DNA of 64,000 nt from Gerris lacustris (GCA_951217055.1 OX578279.1:26872173-26936172); one strand, 5' to 3'; counted from the first letter of the stretch, positions 48,401-54,708 are shown. The notes: generated from the sequence alone by a model not told the origin. Numbers and translations: made by a program.

Positions 48401-51246
48401 ATTGTCACGCGGATCGTTTGGGAATCGTTTAGGACAGGTTTTATACGCATGCTCTAACATTGTACTGTAAAAATCATATCAGGTTGGAACTGGTTTAGGA
48501 CTATAATTTGCACCGTATTAAAAACATTTAAGGAAACCTAACAGTTAGGGATCCTTTCTGTTGACATGTATGACTATTAACGTTACTGCGCATGTCATAC
48601 GAACAAGTACTTAGTATTGTCAGAGTATCGTTTGGACCGTACAGTAAACGGTTCGCAAAAGATACTTGCGCGGGTTGGAACAGTTCGGAGGACGGTACGA
48701 AACACTGAAACAAGTCGGGTTGGAACGGCTTTTTATTGCGCATGTCCGTGAAGATCCCTCGGACGGTACACTGCTTGGTTGAAACAAAACCTATAATTAT
48801 TGCATATTAGCTACTTCACTTAATAACTCTTTGCAATAATTTAATTTCTTATGAAAATGGAAAGGGGACCAAGAATACTTGTTCAATTTTTTTTTTTTTG
48901 TGGATTTTTGCAGAGGAATAGTGCAATATTCGAACAAAATAAATAGCTTTAATGATTAAGCAAAGCTTACCTAATAAAATAATGTGGAAAAGGGTTAGGA
49001 TTTTAAGACTTAAATATGTTTTATGCTTAAGATTGATTAATGGCCGTGCAAAGAAAAAAAACAGAGTAGGTACTTTAAATAGAGCAGCACTATCTATAAC
49101 TTCTACTCCAGTGAACATTGAACATTGTTCAAACTCTAGCGATGGATTTTTTCCTTTTTACAGTATCAATTAAAATCAGATCTATAAAAAGGGGTTAACA
49201 GTGTAAATGTAGTGGAATCATAATATCTGACTGAAGATGGGGGAGTTTTCCCTTCCATTGTAATGGATCTAAAGCCTTCGGGATTATTCATTCTGTGTAT
49301 GATACCGCATAATCAGGTCATAATTACCCAACACACCCCTGTAATTTTACAAACAGGTGGCTTTTTCATAGAAAATATCAGTGACTTTTTAAACTTCATC
49401 CCTAATTGCAGAATGATTGGTTATCTCTCTCCGAGGAAGGAACTTTAAAAAATAAATGGTAAAAAGTAGGGTGATATGATATTAGCATAATTCTTAGGGT
49501 GAGGGTTTGTGGCACGTGCAGTAAGTTGCAGCAGGTGCTATTGCTATTGTGCTACGAGTTGTATGGACGTATCTATACCCTACCACTGGGGTTTTTCAAT
49601 ATGTTGCATGCTTCCCTTTTTGCACGAGCGCAGCGTGGTTTATTTTATTGGATACGCCTGGAACCCCTTGATACCCCCTATACTGATATCTTTTGATGTT
49701 TTGATTCTCTCTCCCTCTTTTCTATACCTACGCTTCGATTTCAATATTACTTTTACCCCGAAAAACCCCTGATCGGTGGAAAACTGGAGAGGGCATTTTG
49801 GATATTTCAATAGATATTGTATAAAGTCAATTTCAGTACGTAGTATTTCGTTCTAAACATAATTTAATAAATAATATAACAACATATTCATAAAATTCAG
49901 ATGGAATGTTGAGATTATTTATATTTTATTGATTATATATATTCTTTTTCATTAATTTTCGAAAGATGCAGACATATATCTAAATTAAACATTTTTTATA
50001 TTAAAAGAATTTTCTTTTAGTTTAAGATAATTGCGCACATACCCTTTGTGGTGTCAAGTGAAATGACATATTATGACAGGAGTAGTTATTAGATCTTAGT
50101 GTGTGTTTACTTATGTTAAAAGGTATAGTTATTATAAAATATATATAGTTGATTACACATGGCGCAGTCGGTATTAGTACAATGAGTACTAGAAAGCGTA
50201 ACTCAAAAAGAGTGAACAAGAAATCATCTAAAGATGATGAATCAGACGAGGAGTCAATGCGGGAGTCAGTCAAGAAGTTGGAGAGAGAGACAGAAAAGGC
50301 AATTGACGTAAGAGCCCATACATTGAAACACATTAAAATAGGCACTAAAGTGTTGCTTCAAAACCCAACCACGAAAAGATGGGATAAAGTAGGGGAAGTA
50401 GTGGAAGTGGGACTTCACAGAAAATACATCATCAAGTTGCCCAGTGGAAGAGTTCTTACAAGGAACCGTCGTCACATCAGAGAAGCTGGAAGGGGAGAGA
50501 GAGAGGAAAGGAGATGTGGTGTCAAGTGAAATGACATATTATGACAGGAGTAGTTATTAGATCTTAGTGTGTGTTTACTTATGTTAAAAGGTATAGTTAT
50601 TATAAAATATATATAGTTGATTACACACCCTTATGTCCCTCCTTTCGACGAAGGGACGTGTTCCTCGAACAGTCTTAATTAATCGTCTGTCAGTTTCATG
50701 TTTTAAATTAATGTCCCTAACACATAACTAATTATATTAAGGTGATCATAACTTAATAAACATTCAAACAGCTCAAGTAGTAGAATGCAGTTTGTGTTAA
50801 ATATATTACCTAATGCTTAAATATTGCACTTTGAGTTTTATGCACTATTATAATGTCTTGTTTGATACAGGGTTGAGTTATTGCAGAAAATATTCGTATG
50901 TTTATTACGATGTTCTTAACCACCTATAACTATTTTCAGTTGACGTCAGAAGTAATTACGTAATAAATCGTAGTTTTATTATAAATTATTATTTCTACGT
51001 TATGGTTATATGATATAACATTGATATGAGAACAACTAAAGAAGCCGATACATACCTATCGTAATCAATGCGACAGTAGAGTTTTGAGTCTCTTGCAAAA
51101 CAAGTGCCAGCGAGTGGAATACCGCAAGCAGAGCAGATTAGGCAACGTTCGTGGTACGTGGTATCAGTAACTTGCATTATATACCTATCAGCAATTGGGC
51201 CAAGACACAACCCGCATACAGCCCTCTCTGACATTCCTTCCAGGCA
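15294..51246 (-). CDS. Lmx1: LIM-homeodomain transcription factor, LMX1 family (six-exon gene model; 5' end not found)
   Basis: Six minus-strand exons (51246-51056, 33575-33349, 30958-30765, 26420-26288, 22600-22469, 15451-15294) join with GT/AG junctions and matching phases (2,1,0,1,1) into 1035 nt, 344 residues plus stop. Order: LIM1 (about residues 11-62), LIM2 (66-124), a basic linker, homeodomain (about 156-215), a Lys/Glu-rich stretch, a Ser/Gln-rich region, and a C-terminus with the LMX1 signature [14 protein letters not shown]. Vertebrate LMX1A/B are about 380-400 aa with the same order. Family proteins are nuclear DNA-binding regulators of neuronal and limb patterning; the role here is inferred from homology. 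The homeodomain has WFQNQR with Gln at position 50. Exon 51246-51056 is preceded by an acceptor-like TTATAG, so an upstream exon is likely, although an in-frame ATG four codons into it could also serve as the start. Confidence 0.94.
16112..16290. mobile_element. Small inverted-repeat element, Lmx1 intron 5
   Basis: TAAAATCCGCGTCTAGAAGG GGTTG and its near reverse complement CAACCCCTTCATGACGCGGA TTT lie about 115 bp apart (arms of about 26 bp, two or three mismatches). The interior includes CACCACACCCCTGAAGATAC. Probably a MITE; no clear target duplication. Confidence 0.55.
16347..16378. repeat. Perfect 32-bp palindrome, Lmx1 intron 5
   Basis: The half-site ATCTTATTTACGCACT is followed immediately by its exact reverse complement, with no spacer. 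Sequences with TTGTGCGAAACCGC-like and TAGACGCGTAAT motifs to about 16600 may be parts of the same small element. Confidence 0.9.
17130..17600. promoter_or_regulatory. GC-enriched island in Lmx1 intron 5, candidate regulatory element
   Basis: It stands out against about 70% AT surroundings. It contains CCCCGGGAAACGGTAGAGG, CCCCCCTGAGGGCCTCAATA and GGGGCGGCATCGGCTTCAC. No repeat similarity elsewhere in the window and no coding frame. Developmental genes often keep enhancers in introns; that reading here is inference only. Confidence 0.3.
18098..19065 (-). repeat. Family-A dispersed repeat copy, interrupted
   Basis: It begins TGTGGCACATAGCTTCCTCG and contains GTTTCGATTCCCAGTGG. After the foldback at 18410-18865 it continues with AAATCGGATCAGTAGTTTTT, the CCGACAGGACA region and ATGTCTGAAACGAATTTCAG, ending near CAATGCTTCGAGCTCGAGG. 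Confidence 0.7.
18410..18865. repeat. Foldback sequence inserted in a family-A copy, Lmx1 intron 5
   Basis: GACATAGGTATTTTACTTGT and ACAAGTAAAATACATATAATGT-like sequences lie inverted at about 18653 and 18810. TGACAGTCGACTATATAACA near 18484 recurs in altered form near 18847. Together they make a nested, imperfect palindrome. It interrupts family-A sequence on both sides. Confidence 0.55.
20006..20062 (+). pseudogene. Tiny reverse transcriptase fossil
   Basis: One frame reads [19 protein letters not shown], matching the conserved GVPQGSPLSP motif of non-LTR reverse transcriptases. Neither the upstream fingers nor the downstream YADD could be found in any frame. The motif is specific, but the piece is only about 57 bp, so a chance match is not excluded. 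Confidence 0.45.
20529..20850 (+). mobile_element. Family-F MITE, truncated copy
   Basis: It starts CAGGGTGGTCCAAAGG at a TA and repeats the GGCCCAGGCCACTCAACTTT and GATTTGGAATCTATGGC blocks of the full copy at 11193-11967. It then continues into the reverse arm (CCATAGAATCCAAATCTGCT, then GGGTGACCTTGGGGC) and stops without the terminal repeat. Confidence 0.8.
21552..22328 (+). repeat. Family-D dispersed repeat copy
   Basis: It shares GGCAGCAAAATTAAGCATTG, AACTCTCCCACATTGTTCAT, AACTATGCAGCAAAG and CTCGGCTTCGCCT with 47516-48240, in order and over about 780 bp. Near 22134-22190 a TTACCTGCTTTGGGGTTACT unit is duplicated in tandem. GGCTTCGCC blocks form small hairpins. No open frame looks coding. 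Confidence 0.8.
22469..22600 (-). CDS. Lmx1: Lmx1 exon E: Ser/Gln/Asn-rich C-terminal region
   Basis: The acceptor TTGATGCAG is followed by GT, which completes the Ser codon opened by exon D. The encoded segment ([19 protein letters not shown] ... FNNNP) is low in charge and rich in Ser, Gln and Asn, like the weakly conserved C-terminal activation region of LMX1 proteins. The donor GTAAAC at 22468 leaves phase 1, which exon F completes. The phase match on both sides supports it although its sequence is not strongly conserved. Without splicing, the frame continues to a stop at 22374, which would remove the conserved C-terminus. Confidence 0.82.
22912..23409. mobile_element. TA-flanked MITE, 498 bp, in Lmx1 intron 4
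   Basis: Ends CTACGTTCACACATCGTTTT / AAAACGATGTGTGAACGTAG (20 bp, perfect) with TA on both sides. Subterminal AAAACG and GATCCG motifs recur in both orientations. No coding sequence. It begins about 310 bp inside intron 4 from the exon E acceptor. Confidence 0.88.
24167..24585. mobile_element. Near-complete foldback element, 419 bp, in Lmx1 intron 4
   Basis: The outer arms (AATAAATTGTTCTTG ... / reverse complement) match base for base over long stretches for about 150 bp, then with more gaps towards a small AT-rich loop near 24370. Only a few mismatches occur in the outer 100 bp. As RNA it would form one long hairpin. No target duplication is clear because both flanks are AT-rich. Confidence 0.85.
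25255..25460. promoter_or_regulatory. GC-enriched island in Lmx1 intron 4 with an RFX/X-box-like site
   Basis: Non-repetitive, less AT-rich than its flanks. GTTACCAAGGAAAC at 25327-25340 closely resembles the RFX X-box consensus (GTTNCCATGGNAAC). RFX factors act in ciliated and sensory neurons, which would fit a neuronal LIM-homeobox gene, but use of the site is inference. Confidence 0.35.
26288..26420 (-). CDS. Lmx1: Lmx1 exon D: end of homeodomain (recognition helix)
   Basis: The acceptor TTTCATAG is followed directly by [12 protein letters not shown], completing helix 3 of the homeodomain with Gln50. After that comes a highly charged stretch of alternating Lys and Glu ([18 protein letters not shown]), probably helical. 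The donor is GTAAGA at 26287, phase 1. Reading through the donor adds a tail ending about 75 bases later, which could be an intron-retained isoform but is more likely intron. Confidence 0.95.
27880..28625 (+). repeat. Family-E dispersed repeat copy interrupted by a hAT element
   Basis: The left half (ATGCTGACGTTTTGAACCCA, GATCATTCTAAAGGG) and the right half (TTGACCATGATAAGAGTCAT, AAATCTCTGGCGCGGTCTCC) flank the 582-bp hAT and its duplication. Confidence 0.75.
27942..28523. mobile_element. Non-autonomous hAT element, 582 bp, in Lmx1 intron 3
   Basis: Terminal inverted repeats CAGTGCTCGATTT / AAATCGAGCACTG lie inside an exact 8-bp target duplication CTAAAGGG (27934-27941 and 28524-28531). An 8-bp duplication and CAG...CTG ends are diagnostic of hAT elements. 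There is no transposase. It contains a long interrupted G run near 28446-28468. It interrupts a family-E repeat copy, whose halves lie at 27880-27941 and 28524-28625. Confidence 0.95.
30165..30380 (+). repeat. Family-H dispersed repeat copy
   Basis: GCCCGCCATATTGGCCGCCA, GTGCCGAATTTCATGTTCCT, CCAACGGACAGACAGACAGA, then GTTATATAAGGTTTC. A related but diverged stretch with GGCCGCCATTTTGAAG and an AAATTTAGCACGAATG block lies at about 90-260 in opposite orientation. Confidence 0.5.
30395..30620 (+). repeat. Family-A dispersed repeat copy, internally deleted
   Basis: It starts with GAAGGTAACGGAAGT, has GATCCGTTTCAGAC and the TGTGTCTGTCAGTCGGTC block, then jumps directly to the terminal GAGGATGCTATGTGTCACAC and AATTGGCA. 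The long middle portion is absent. Located about 145 bp from Lmx1 exon C. Confidence 0.7.
30765..30958 (-). CDS. Lmx1: Lmx1 exon C: linker and first 46 residues of the homeodomain
   Basis: The acceptor TTCGCAG ends at 30959; the exon supplies the last two bases of a Gly codon opened by exon B. The donor GTAAGT starts at 30764, phase 0. A short acidic/Gly linker ([16 protein letters not shown]) leads into [20 protein letters not shown], which is essentially identical to vertebrate LMX1A/B, then [20 protein letters not shown]. The exon stops exactly before the Val of VWFQNQR. An intron at homeodomain position 46/47 is a known recurrent site in LIM and other homeobox genes. Confidence 0.97.
31018..31262 (-). 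repeat. Family-A dispersed repeat copy, internally deleted
   Basis: It starts ATTTGGCACATAGCTTCCTC and ends TTCTTCAGAATGATCACGC ... TATCTTCGGTAAGTCCGAAAGC. Only the two ends of family A are present. It lies 60 bp on the upstream side of Lmx1 exon C. Confidence 0.7.
31866..32368. mobile_element. Non-autonomous hAT element, 503 bp, in Lmx1 intron 2
   Basis: Ends CAGTGGCGATCCTAGG / CCTAGGATCGCTACTG lie within an exact 8-bp duplication CATGCAGC (31858-31865, 32369-32376). Subterminal G/C runs and GAGCCCCCCC-type blocks occur at both sides. A further hAT-like end, GGATACGCCACTG (about 32211-32223, reversed), lies inside after a C run, suggesting an older nested fragment whose other end I could not find. 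No coding sequence. Confidence 0.95.
33349..33575 (-). CDS. Lmx1: Lmx1 exon B: LIM domain 2
   Basis: The acceptor GCATAG is followed by a single G that completes the Arg codon begun in exon A. The donor is GTGAAA, phase 1. The exon encodes LFAKRC followed by the second LIM domain: CLGC, 21 residues, H-x2-C, C-x2-C, 18 residues, C-x2-D. The stretch [17 protein letters not shown] matches the LMX1 motif RKGDEFVLKEGQLLC. The spacing between the second Cys and the His is 21 residues where I count 18 in vertebrate LMX1B, so this arm of the finger carries three extra residues (around HSDGAQ). Reading past the donor gives a different tail that looks like intron sequence. Confidence 0.95.
33738..33920. 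repeat. Minisatellite, about 54-bp unit made of two half-units
   Basis: Units such as GGGCTCATTCATGTGCCCAA + GTGCATTGAGCTCATGCA repeat at 33741, 33795 and 33847 and continue to about 33920, with half-units alike (CATTGRGCTCATNCATG). It lies about 160 bp upstream of Lmx1 exon B, in intron 1. Confidence 0.9.
35800..36260. promoter_or_regulatory. GC-enriched island in Lmx1 intron 1 with E-box
   Basis: Contains GTCACGTGTCG (CACGTG E-box near 35850), GGGTTAAGGTTAACC, GACCGCGGAAGGTCC and a dense 250-bp block to 36250 that has no second copy in the window. Frames open through it on both strands but lack protein-like features and splice sites. Confidence 0.35.
37255..38520 (+). repeat. Family-A copies, one split by a family-B insertion
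   Basis: At 37255-37345 the start of family A (CTGAAGTTAACGAAAGCATT, GATCATTCTCAAGAAGAA) breaks into a family-B copy. After it, from about 37880, family-A sequence resumes (TCGAGTCTGTCTGTCGGTCT). A second A segment starts at about 38095 (CAGATATCCGTTTCAGGC) and runs to the AATCGAAACAGGTC block near 38460. Confidence 0.65.
37340..37872 (+). repeat. Family-B dispersed repeat copy
   Basis: About 530 bp from GTCCGAGACATCTCAGACAA to AGAGAAAGTAAAA. It contains GGCGGGGAATCGAACCCGGC (on the minus strand a tRNA box-B-like GGGTTCGATTCC), a G run of about 20 bases at 37580-37599, ACGACAGACAGACATTTTTT and GGGGACCTCAAAACG. The 3' end forms a small hairpin, CTTTCTC/GAGAAAG. Confidence 0.8.
38990..39590 (+). 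repeat. Family-A dispersed repeat, near full-length copy
   Basis: About 600 bp from TTGCTTCCGAGCTTACCGAA to GCCACACCAATTGGCAG. Internal blocks: ATTCCAAGACAGAACTCCGT, AGACATCAGGGAACATTTTT, CTGTCTGTCGGTCTG, CCGATTTTAATGAAATTTGG and GATAGCCCCAGAT. The 11-mer GAAGCTATGTG occurs directly repeated near both ends. No inverted termini and no coding sequence. Confidence 0.8.
39840..40140. promoter_or_regulatory. GC-enriched island in Lmx1 intron 1
   Basis: Single-copy within the window. Includes GGAGTCACGTGCAGG (another CACGTG) and CTTGCCTTCACAAGGCAAAG, which has hairpin character. A 63-codon frame crosses it without an ATG of good context. Candidate enhancer or untranslated exon. Confidence 0.3.
41420..42020 (-). 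repeat. Family-B dispersed repeat copy
   Basis: Reverse orientation: it starts TTACTTTCTC with a TACTTTCTC/GAGAAAGTA hairpin and ends GAGATGTCTCGGACCGATTT. GGCCGGGTTCGGTTCTCC is the box-B-like motif. Confidence 0.8.
43130..43440 (-). repeat. Minisatellite of alternating 54/57-bp units, open in one minus-strand frame
   Basis: About 5.5 units such as GGAAGTAATGTCAAGGATGT / GGAAGCAATGTTAAAGATGT alternate. All unit lengths are multiples of three, so one minus-strand frame stays open for about 106 codons with the repeat [16 protein letters not shown]. The frame lacks an ATG at its beginning (TTG at 43431), and no promoter or splice sites stand out. It is inside Lmx1 intron 1 on the sense strand of that gene. 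Confidence 0.85.
44400..44560 (+). repeat. Family-E dispersed repeat, uninterrupted copy
   Basis: GAATCCTGACATTTCGAACC, GATTGTTCTCAAGGGAGTTG, CATGGTGAGAGTCATGCAAC and ACAAACTCTCTGGTGCGGCC match, in order, the two halves of the copy split by the hAT element at 27942-28523. It provides an empty-site reference for that insertion. Confidence 0.75.
44836..45418 (+). repeat. Family-B dispersed repeat copy
   Basis: It starts GGCCCGAGACAACTCAGAC, contains CGGCGGGGAATCAAACCCAG, AAAATCGGCCCAGTAGTTTA and ACGACAGACAGACATTTTTT, and ends ACGAGAAAGTAAAA. Confidence 0.8.
45833..45987. mobile_element. Foldback MITE, 155 bp, in Lmx1 intron 1
   Basis: Arms of about 65-70 bp begin ACTTTTATACGTGGCACACA and include AACTGAATGGAAGAAG. 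They pair with about five mismatches around a short loop (TAATTAACAC). The shape is like a long pre-miRNA hairpin. Confidence 0.85.
46066..46760 (+). repeat. Family-K: direct repeats enclosing a GC-rich block, Lmx1 intron 1
   Basis: TTGACATTTTCAT ... GGCACATAACCTCGAAAAGC at 46068-46102 recurs as TTGACATTTTCAT ... GGGACATAAACTCGAAAAGC near 46637-46680, about 570 bp away in the same orientation. Each is followed by variants of AAAAAGCGTTAC. Between them lies a GC-rich block (46180-46400) with a C run and no convincing protein. Confidence 0.5.
47516..48240 (+). repeat. Family-D dispersed repeat copy
   Basis: Collinear with 21552-22328 but about 50 bp shorter: one of the tandem units is lost and the TGTCAGCAAAA repeats are fewer. 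It ends CTTGTCTAGTTACATAAATA. Confidence 0.8.
50047..50159 (+). repeat. 5' LTR of the miniature element
   Basis: 113 bp bounded by TG and CA. It contains TATAAAATATATA near its 3' side (about 50133-50145), a possible TATA box for the element's own transcript. It reads the same as the 3' copy. Confidence 0.95.
50182..50529 (+). CDS. Short open frame inside the miniature LTR element: basic N-terminus joined to an integrase-type C-terminal segment
   Basis: 115 codons from a true ATG 22 bases past the 5' LTR. Residues 1-40 are highly charged (Lys/Arg then Asp/Glu/Ser), as at the start of a gag protein. From about residue 45 the sequence ([20 protein letters not shown], then [17 protein letters not shown]) resembles the small beta-barrel at the C-terminus of Ty3/gypsy-type integrases (motif KxGxxVLLxN...). 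The catalytic parts of pol are absent, which suggests an internal deletion that joined the two ends of the parent's coding region in frame. The frame ends inside the 3' LTR. Whether it is translated is unknown. Confidence 0.75.
   Translation: MSTRKRNSKRVNKKSSKDDESDEESMRESVKKLERETEKAIDVRAHTLKHIKIGTKVLLQNPTTKRWDKVGEVVEVGLHRKYIIKLPSGRVLTRNRRHIREAGRGEREERRCGVK
50515..50627 (+). repeat. 3' LTR of the miniature element
   Basis: 113 bp, directly preceded by the polypurine tract and followed by the CCCTT target duplication. The stop codon of the internal open frame (50527-50529) lies inside this LTR. Confidence 0.95.
51056..51246 (-). CDS. Lmx1: Lmx1 exon A: LIM domain 1
   Basis: The minus-strand acceptor TTATAG ends at 51247 and the donor GTATGT begins at 51055. 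The exon opens in phase 0 and ends two bases into an Arg codon. It encodes a complete first LIM domain: CGLC, 17 residues, H-x2-C, C-x2-C, 16 residues, C-x2-D (the last being CRID), which is the standard two-zinc-finger ligand set. The segment ADRYIMQV matches the family's SDRFLMRV stretch. An in-frame ATG lies four codons after the acceptor. Whether translation starts there or upstream cannot be decided from this sequence. Confidence 0.95.
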
Positions 51247-52140
51247 CTATAACAAATATATAAGAAATCAGTTAGTCATTTCCTTTAAGAAAAATGGACA
51301 CTCAAAATAGAAGGTTCGTATAGTCCAATGCATACCATGTGAGGATCTTAGGATCTTTAAGTTGATGAAAAGTTCATTAAAATAACAAATAATACTGAAG
51401 AGAAAAGATCATTGCAAATTAATCTTTAGTGTTTAGTGTCGATCTGCTCTTAAAATTCCACTCCGTTTAAGTCGTAAGATAATGAGACAAACCTTAGGGT
51501 TTTAATTGTACACACGTATCAAGGAACGAGTAGATCAATGTGTCTAAGTCGTTAGATTTGATTGTACTATGAATATTGATTCACACCTTGCCATCAAGGA
51601 ATGAGGAGAAAAGTCAAATTATGATCAAAGAATTTGCCGAGACCCGCTTAAATATTAGGTTCAATCGACAGCCTCTCACTGTCTCTAGAAAACGTATATT
51701 CCATTTGGTAATCACTCATGGATTGAATTCTCGTTTATTTTGGAAGAGGATAATAATGTATCAAGATCAAAGTAAAACGACAGCTCTTATAAACATTGGA
51801 TGTTGATTCTTTAAAAGTTGTTTGTAATGTTGATTCACAATATTATCATTTAAGGGACATTTAGCCATCTTTTCTGAAAGAAATCAATTTTATTGATGTT
51901 CGGAACCAGTTTTTTCGTATTCTAATAATAACCATCTTTTCAACTCCTAATAACTCATACAAGGAATGTATCAATTTGACAATATTTCTTTGTCTAAATT
52001 TGTCAAAAATAACAGATTTTATTGGAATAGTGTATCTATTTTTTATTATTTGCTGTTTCTTTTACGTAGCCCATCATTAAGTTACTGAAAGGTCACTTTT
52101 ACTCATCTACTTCATGCGATGTTTTGAGTAAAACATGTCT

Positions 52141-52238
52141 CACCACTCTGGGATTCGAACTCACCTCACATGTCTATGTTTAGACCTAAATTTCAGGCAA
52201 TTTGTGAGTACTTTAACCACTCGATTACGCCAGTACCA
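52141..52238 (-). repeat. Family-J tRNA-derived SINE copy
   Basis: On the minus strand TGGCGTAATCGAGTGGTTAA (box A) and GAGTTCGAATCCCAG (box B) are separated by the same ATTTAGGTCTAAA block seen at 61866-61965. Both are followed by ACATGTTT.CA. It lies about 900 bp upstream of Lmx1 exon A. Confidence 0.7.
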
Positions 52239-52495
52239 ACTTAAAATCTTATTTTACACATAGTACATAAAACTCAAAAAGCAATATTGATCTGATTATA
52301 GTCAATAAATCATTATAACTCTCTTCCAGATTGGTGTCGACCATATTATTGTGGCCTTGAATAGTTTAAGTTCGTTAAAATTGGATTCGATTAATAATTA
52401 TTTTAGTAGCACAAAAAGATCACACGAGTAGATTTTTCACTACCCTAATGTTCAACACATATAAAATGCGATACCTATTTCCGCAATAATTAGAA

Positions 52496-53000
52496 AAATA
52501 CTCTGCCAATTAGTGTAGCGCATAGCTTCCTCGTGTCCCATTTCGTAAAATTTAATGATTTAAAAAAAATGCTTTTAAAATCTATTATTATCCAATTTAT
52601 TTAATTTTACCCCCGTTTTTTAAACCTGTCAAAACTGTTTTGATTTTTTACATGCATTAAAGTATCAATTTAGACCAAATTTAAAGAGCGTAATCAGTTA
52701 ATATTAATCTGGGGCTATCTGTGGGCTACTTTCGACGAACCATCAAATGAAGTACTTTTGAAGATTTAGGTGTAAATAAATGTATGTTTGTTGCATGTGG
52801 AAGAGAAACATATATGCGCAGAAGGTTCGCAAAAATTGAGCGACTGAACGACAAACATACAGACAGACACGGGACCAAAAATGTTCCCTGATGTCTGAAA
52901 CGGATTTCTGTCTTGGAATTTTTGAAATCGGAGGCATACAATTTTTTTGTTCTTCAGAACGATCACATAGCTTCCGTTTCCTTCGGTAAGCTCGGAAGCA
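52496..53000 (-). repeat. Family-A dispersed repeat, near full-length copy
   Basis: Reverse orientation: CTGCCAATTAGTGTAGCGCA at one end and TCCTTCGGTAAGCTCGGAAG at the other. It carries the CAGACAGACAC block and ATGTTCCCTGATGTCTGAAA. Confidence 0.8.
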
Positions 53001-53389
53001 AAATATTAATAAAAATGATAATTTTATTATATGGTGTGTCAAATATTATTTCTTTTAACAAATGTGAAAAGAAAAAAAAATACAGTTAGTTTTTTATTGG
53101 TTGCTGTCTTTGAGCCATTTTGTAAGCCTATTATATAGAACTTTTCTCAACACCTGCCTTATAACTCAAAATATAATCTTAATGATGTTCATGTTGTTTA
53201 AATCTAACAAATGATCAGTGACTTCTTAATACTATCGAATAACTATTTGTTTTTTAATAGTCTGCAGGTCCTTCCCTATCGAATTACAGGCTTAGAGTTT
53301 AATTCAATTGTTATTCTAACAGATCGGATTTGTCAGGTATTATCCGGTTTATTAAAGTCGTATTGTTCCGAATAGCTGCATATAAGCGA

Positions 53390-53700
53390 GGACTATTAAA
53401 CGTGACGGAGTTCGGTGTCGGTGCATTTGAAATCATTTGTAAGAATTTGTCTTTGATAGCAGTAGGATAGGGGTTGAAGGATTAAGGCGAGGAAAGAGGA
53501 GGGATCCTGGAGGGCGTATAATACGAAATGATTATGCGTCAGTTGGCATGAGGATATATACACAGACTGTGTGGATAAGGGGAGTAAATCCGCCAAGTCA
53601 AAACCACTCCCCAGCTGCGGATCTAGTGATTCCGGGGGTGTCCAGGAGTCATGCTCCTTGTCAATCTTGATTAAGGAGAAAACCAGATGATTTCCAACCA
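53390..53700. promoter_or_regulatory. GC-enriched block upstream of Lmx1 exon A
   Basis: About 2.1 kb upstream of exon A in gene orientation, between two family-A copies. Single-copy in the window. It could hold the promoter, an untranslated first exon or an enhancer; I see no clear TATA box or donor site to choose among them. Confidence 0.25.
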
Positions 53701-54129
53701 GGCGGACTCGAATTTAGGAAAAAAACGGATGCACTTGACATAGACATGTTGAAATGAGGAGCTTGGACTAGTTCTCACATTTAAGATTTAATTAGTATTA
53801 CAACTCTTTGACCTCGAGAGTACTAAAAAACATATAATAACATTTTTATTTATACTGTGTGTTATGATGATTTATTAATTGTGTGTTAATATAATTAAAA
53901 TTCAGCTAAGGTCGTCTCAATTAATAGAAACATTCTAGCATCTGCTTCTTTTAATTTTTAATGTTAATTATCATATCGTAATGCATATTGCCAACATTTA
54001 GATTTATTTTTCTTTCACCATGGCTCCAAATGCAAAGTTATGAAAGACCCTGGGTTCTGTCAAAGGAACCAACTACTGTCGTCTACCTGGATATGTAGGT
54101 TCGTCATTTATTAACAAAGTTTTACATAT

Positions 54130-54708
54130 TTTGCTTGAGCTTACCGAACGGAAACTATGTGAGCGTTCTGGAAAACGACAATTTTTTGTCTCCAATTTCA
54201 ATAATTCCAAGACAGATATCCATTTCAAACATCAGGGAACATTTTTTGTTTCGTGTCGCTGTCTGTCGCTCAATTTTGATTGTCAAATCACGAACCAACG
54301 TATCTTAAAAACTACTTGTCCGATTTTATTGAAATTTAGATGGTATGTCGTAATTAGCCCATTGTTGGTCCCATATTAGTTTCAACCGTCAGTGCCCATT
54401 TGTTTCTCTTCAACATGAGCACAAACATACATTTATTTACCCCTATATTTTCATAATTACTTATCTGATTGATATGAAATTTGGATGGTTTGTCGAAAGT
54501 TGCCCGCAGATAGCCCCAGATTATTTTCAACCATCTGCGCTCTATAAATTTTGCTAAACATTATACTTTAATATAAAAAATTAATAATTTTGACAGATTT
54601 AAAAAACGGGCGGAAATTTAAATAAATATGACAATAATAGGTTGTGAAAGCATATAAATATTTAAATATACGAAATAGAACGCGAGGAAGCTATGTGCAC
54701 ACTAATTG
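54130..54708 (+). repeat. Family-A dispersed repeat, near full-length copy
   Basis: It runs from TTGCTTGAGCTTACCGAACG to GCACACTAATTGGCAG. Internal TCCGATTTTATTGAAATTTA and two further ATTTGGATGG-type stretches are present, as in the other long copies. Confidence 0.8.

Larger units (their letters stand above)
50047..50627 (+). mobile_element. Miniature LTR retrotransposon (TRIM-like), complete, with target duplication
   Basis: A 581-bp element with two 113-bp LTRs (50047-50159, 50515-50627) that begin TGTGGTGTC and end TTACACA and read as identical throughout. The 5-bp target duplication CCCTT lies at 50042-50046 and 50628-50632. A primer-binding-site-like TGGCGCAGTCGG starts immediately after the 5' LTR at 50160. 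A 27-nt pure polypurine tract (50488-50514) abuts the 3' LTR. The 355-bp interior has no protease, reverse transcriptase or RNase H. It must therefore have been mobilised by a full-length relative. It sits in Lmx1 intron 1, about 430 bp downstream of exon A in gene orientation, opposite to the gene. Identical LTRs imply a very recent insertion. Confidence 0.95.
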
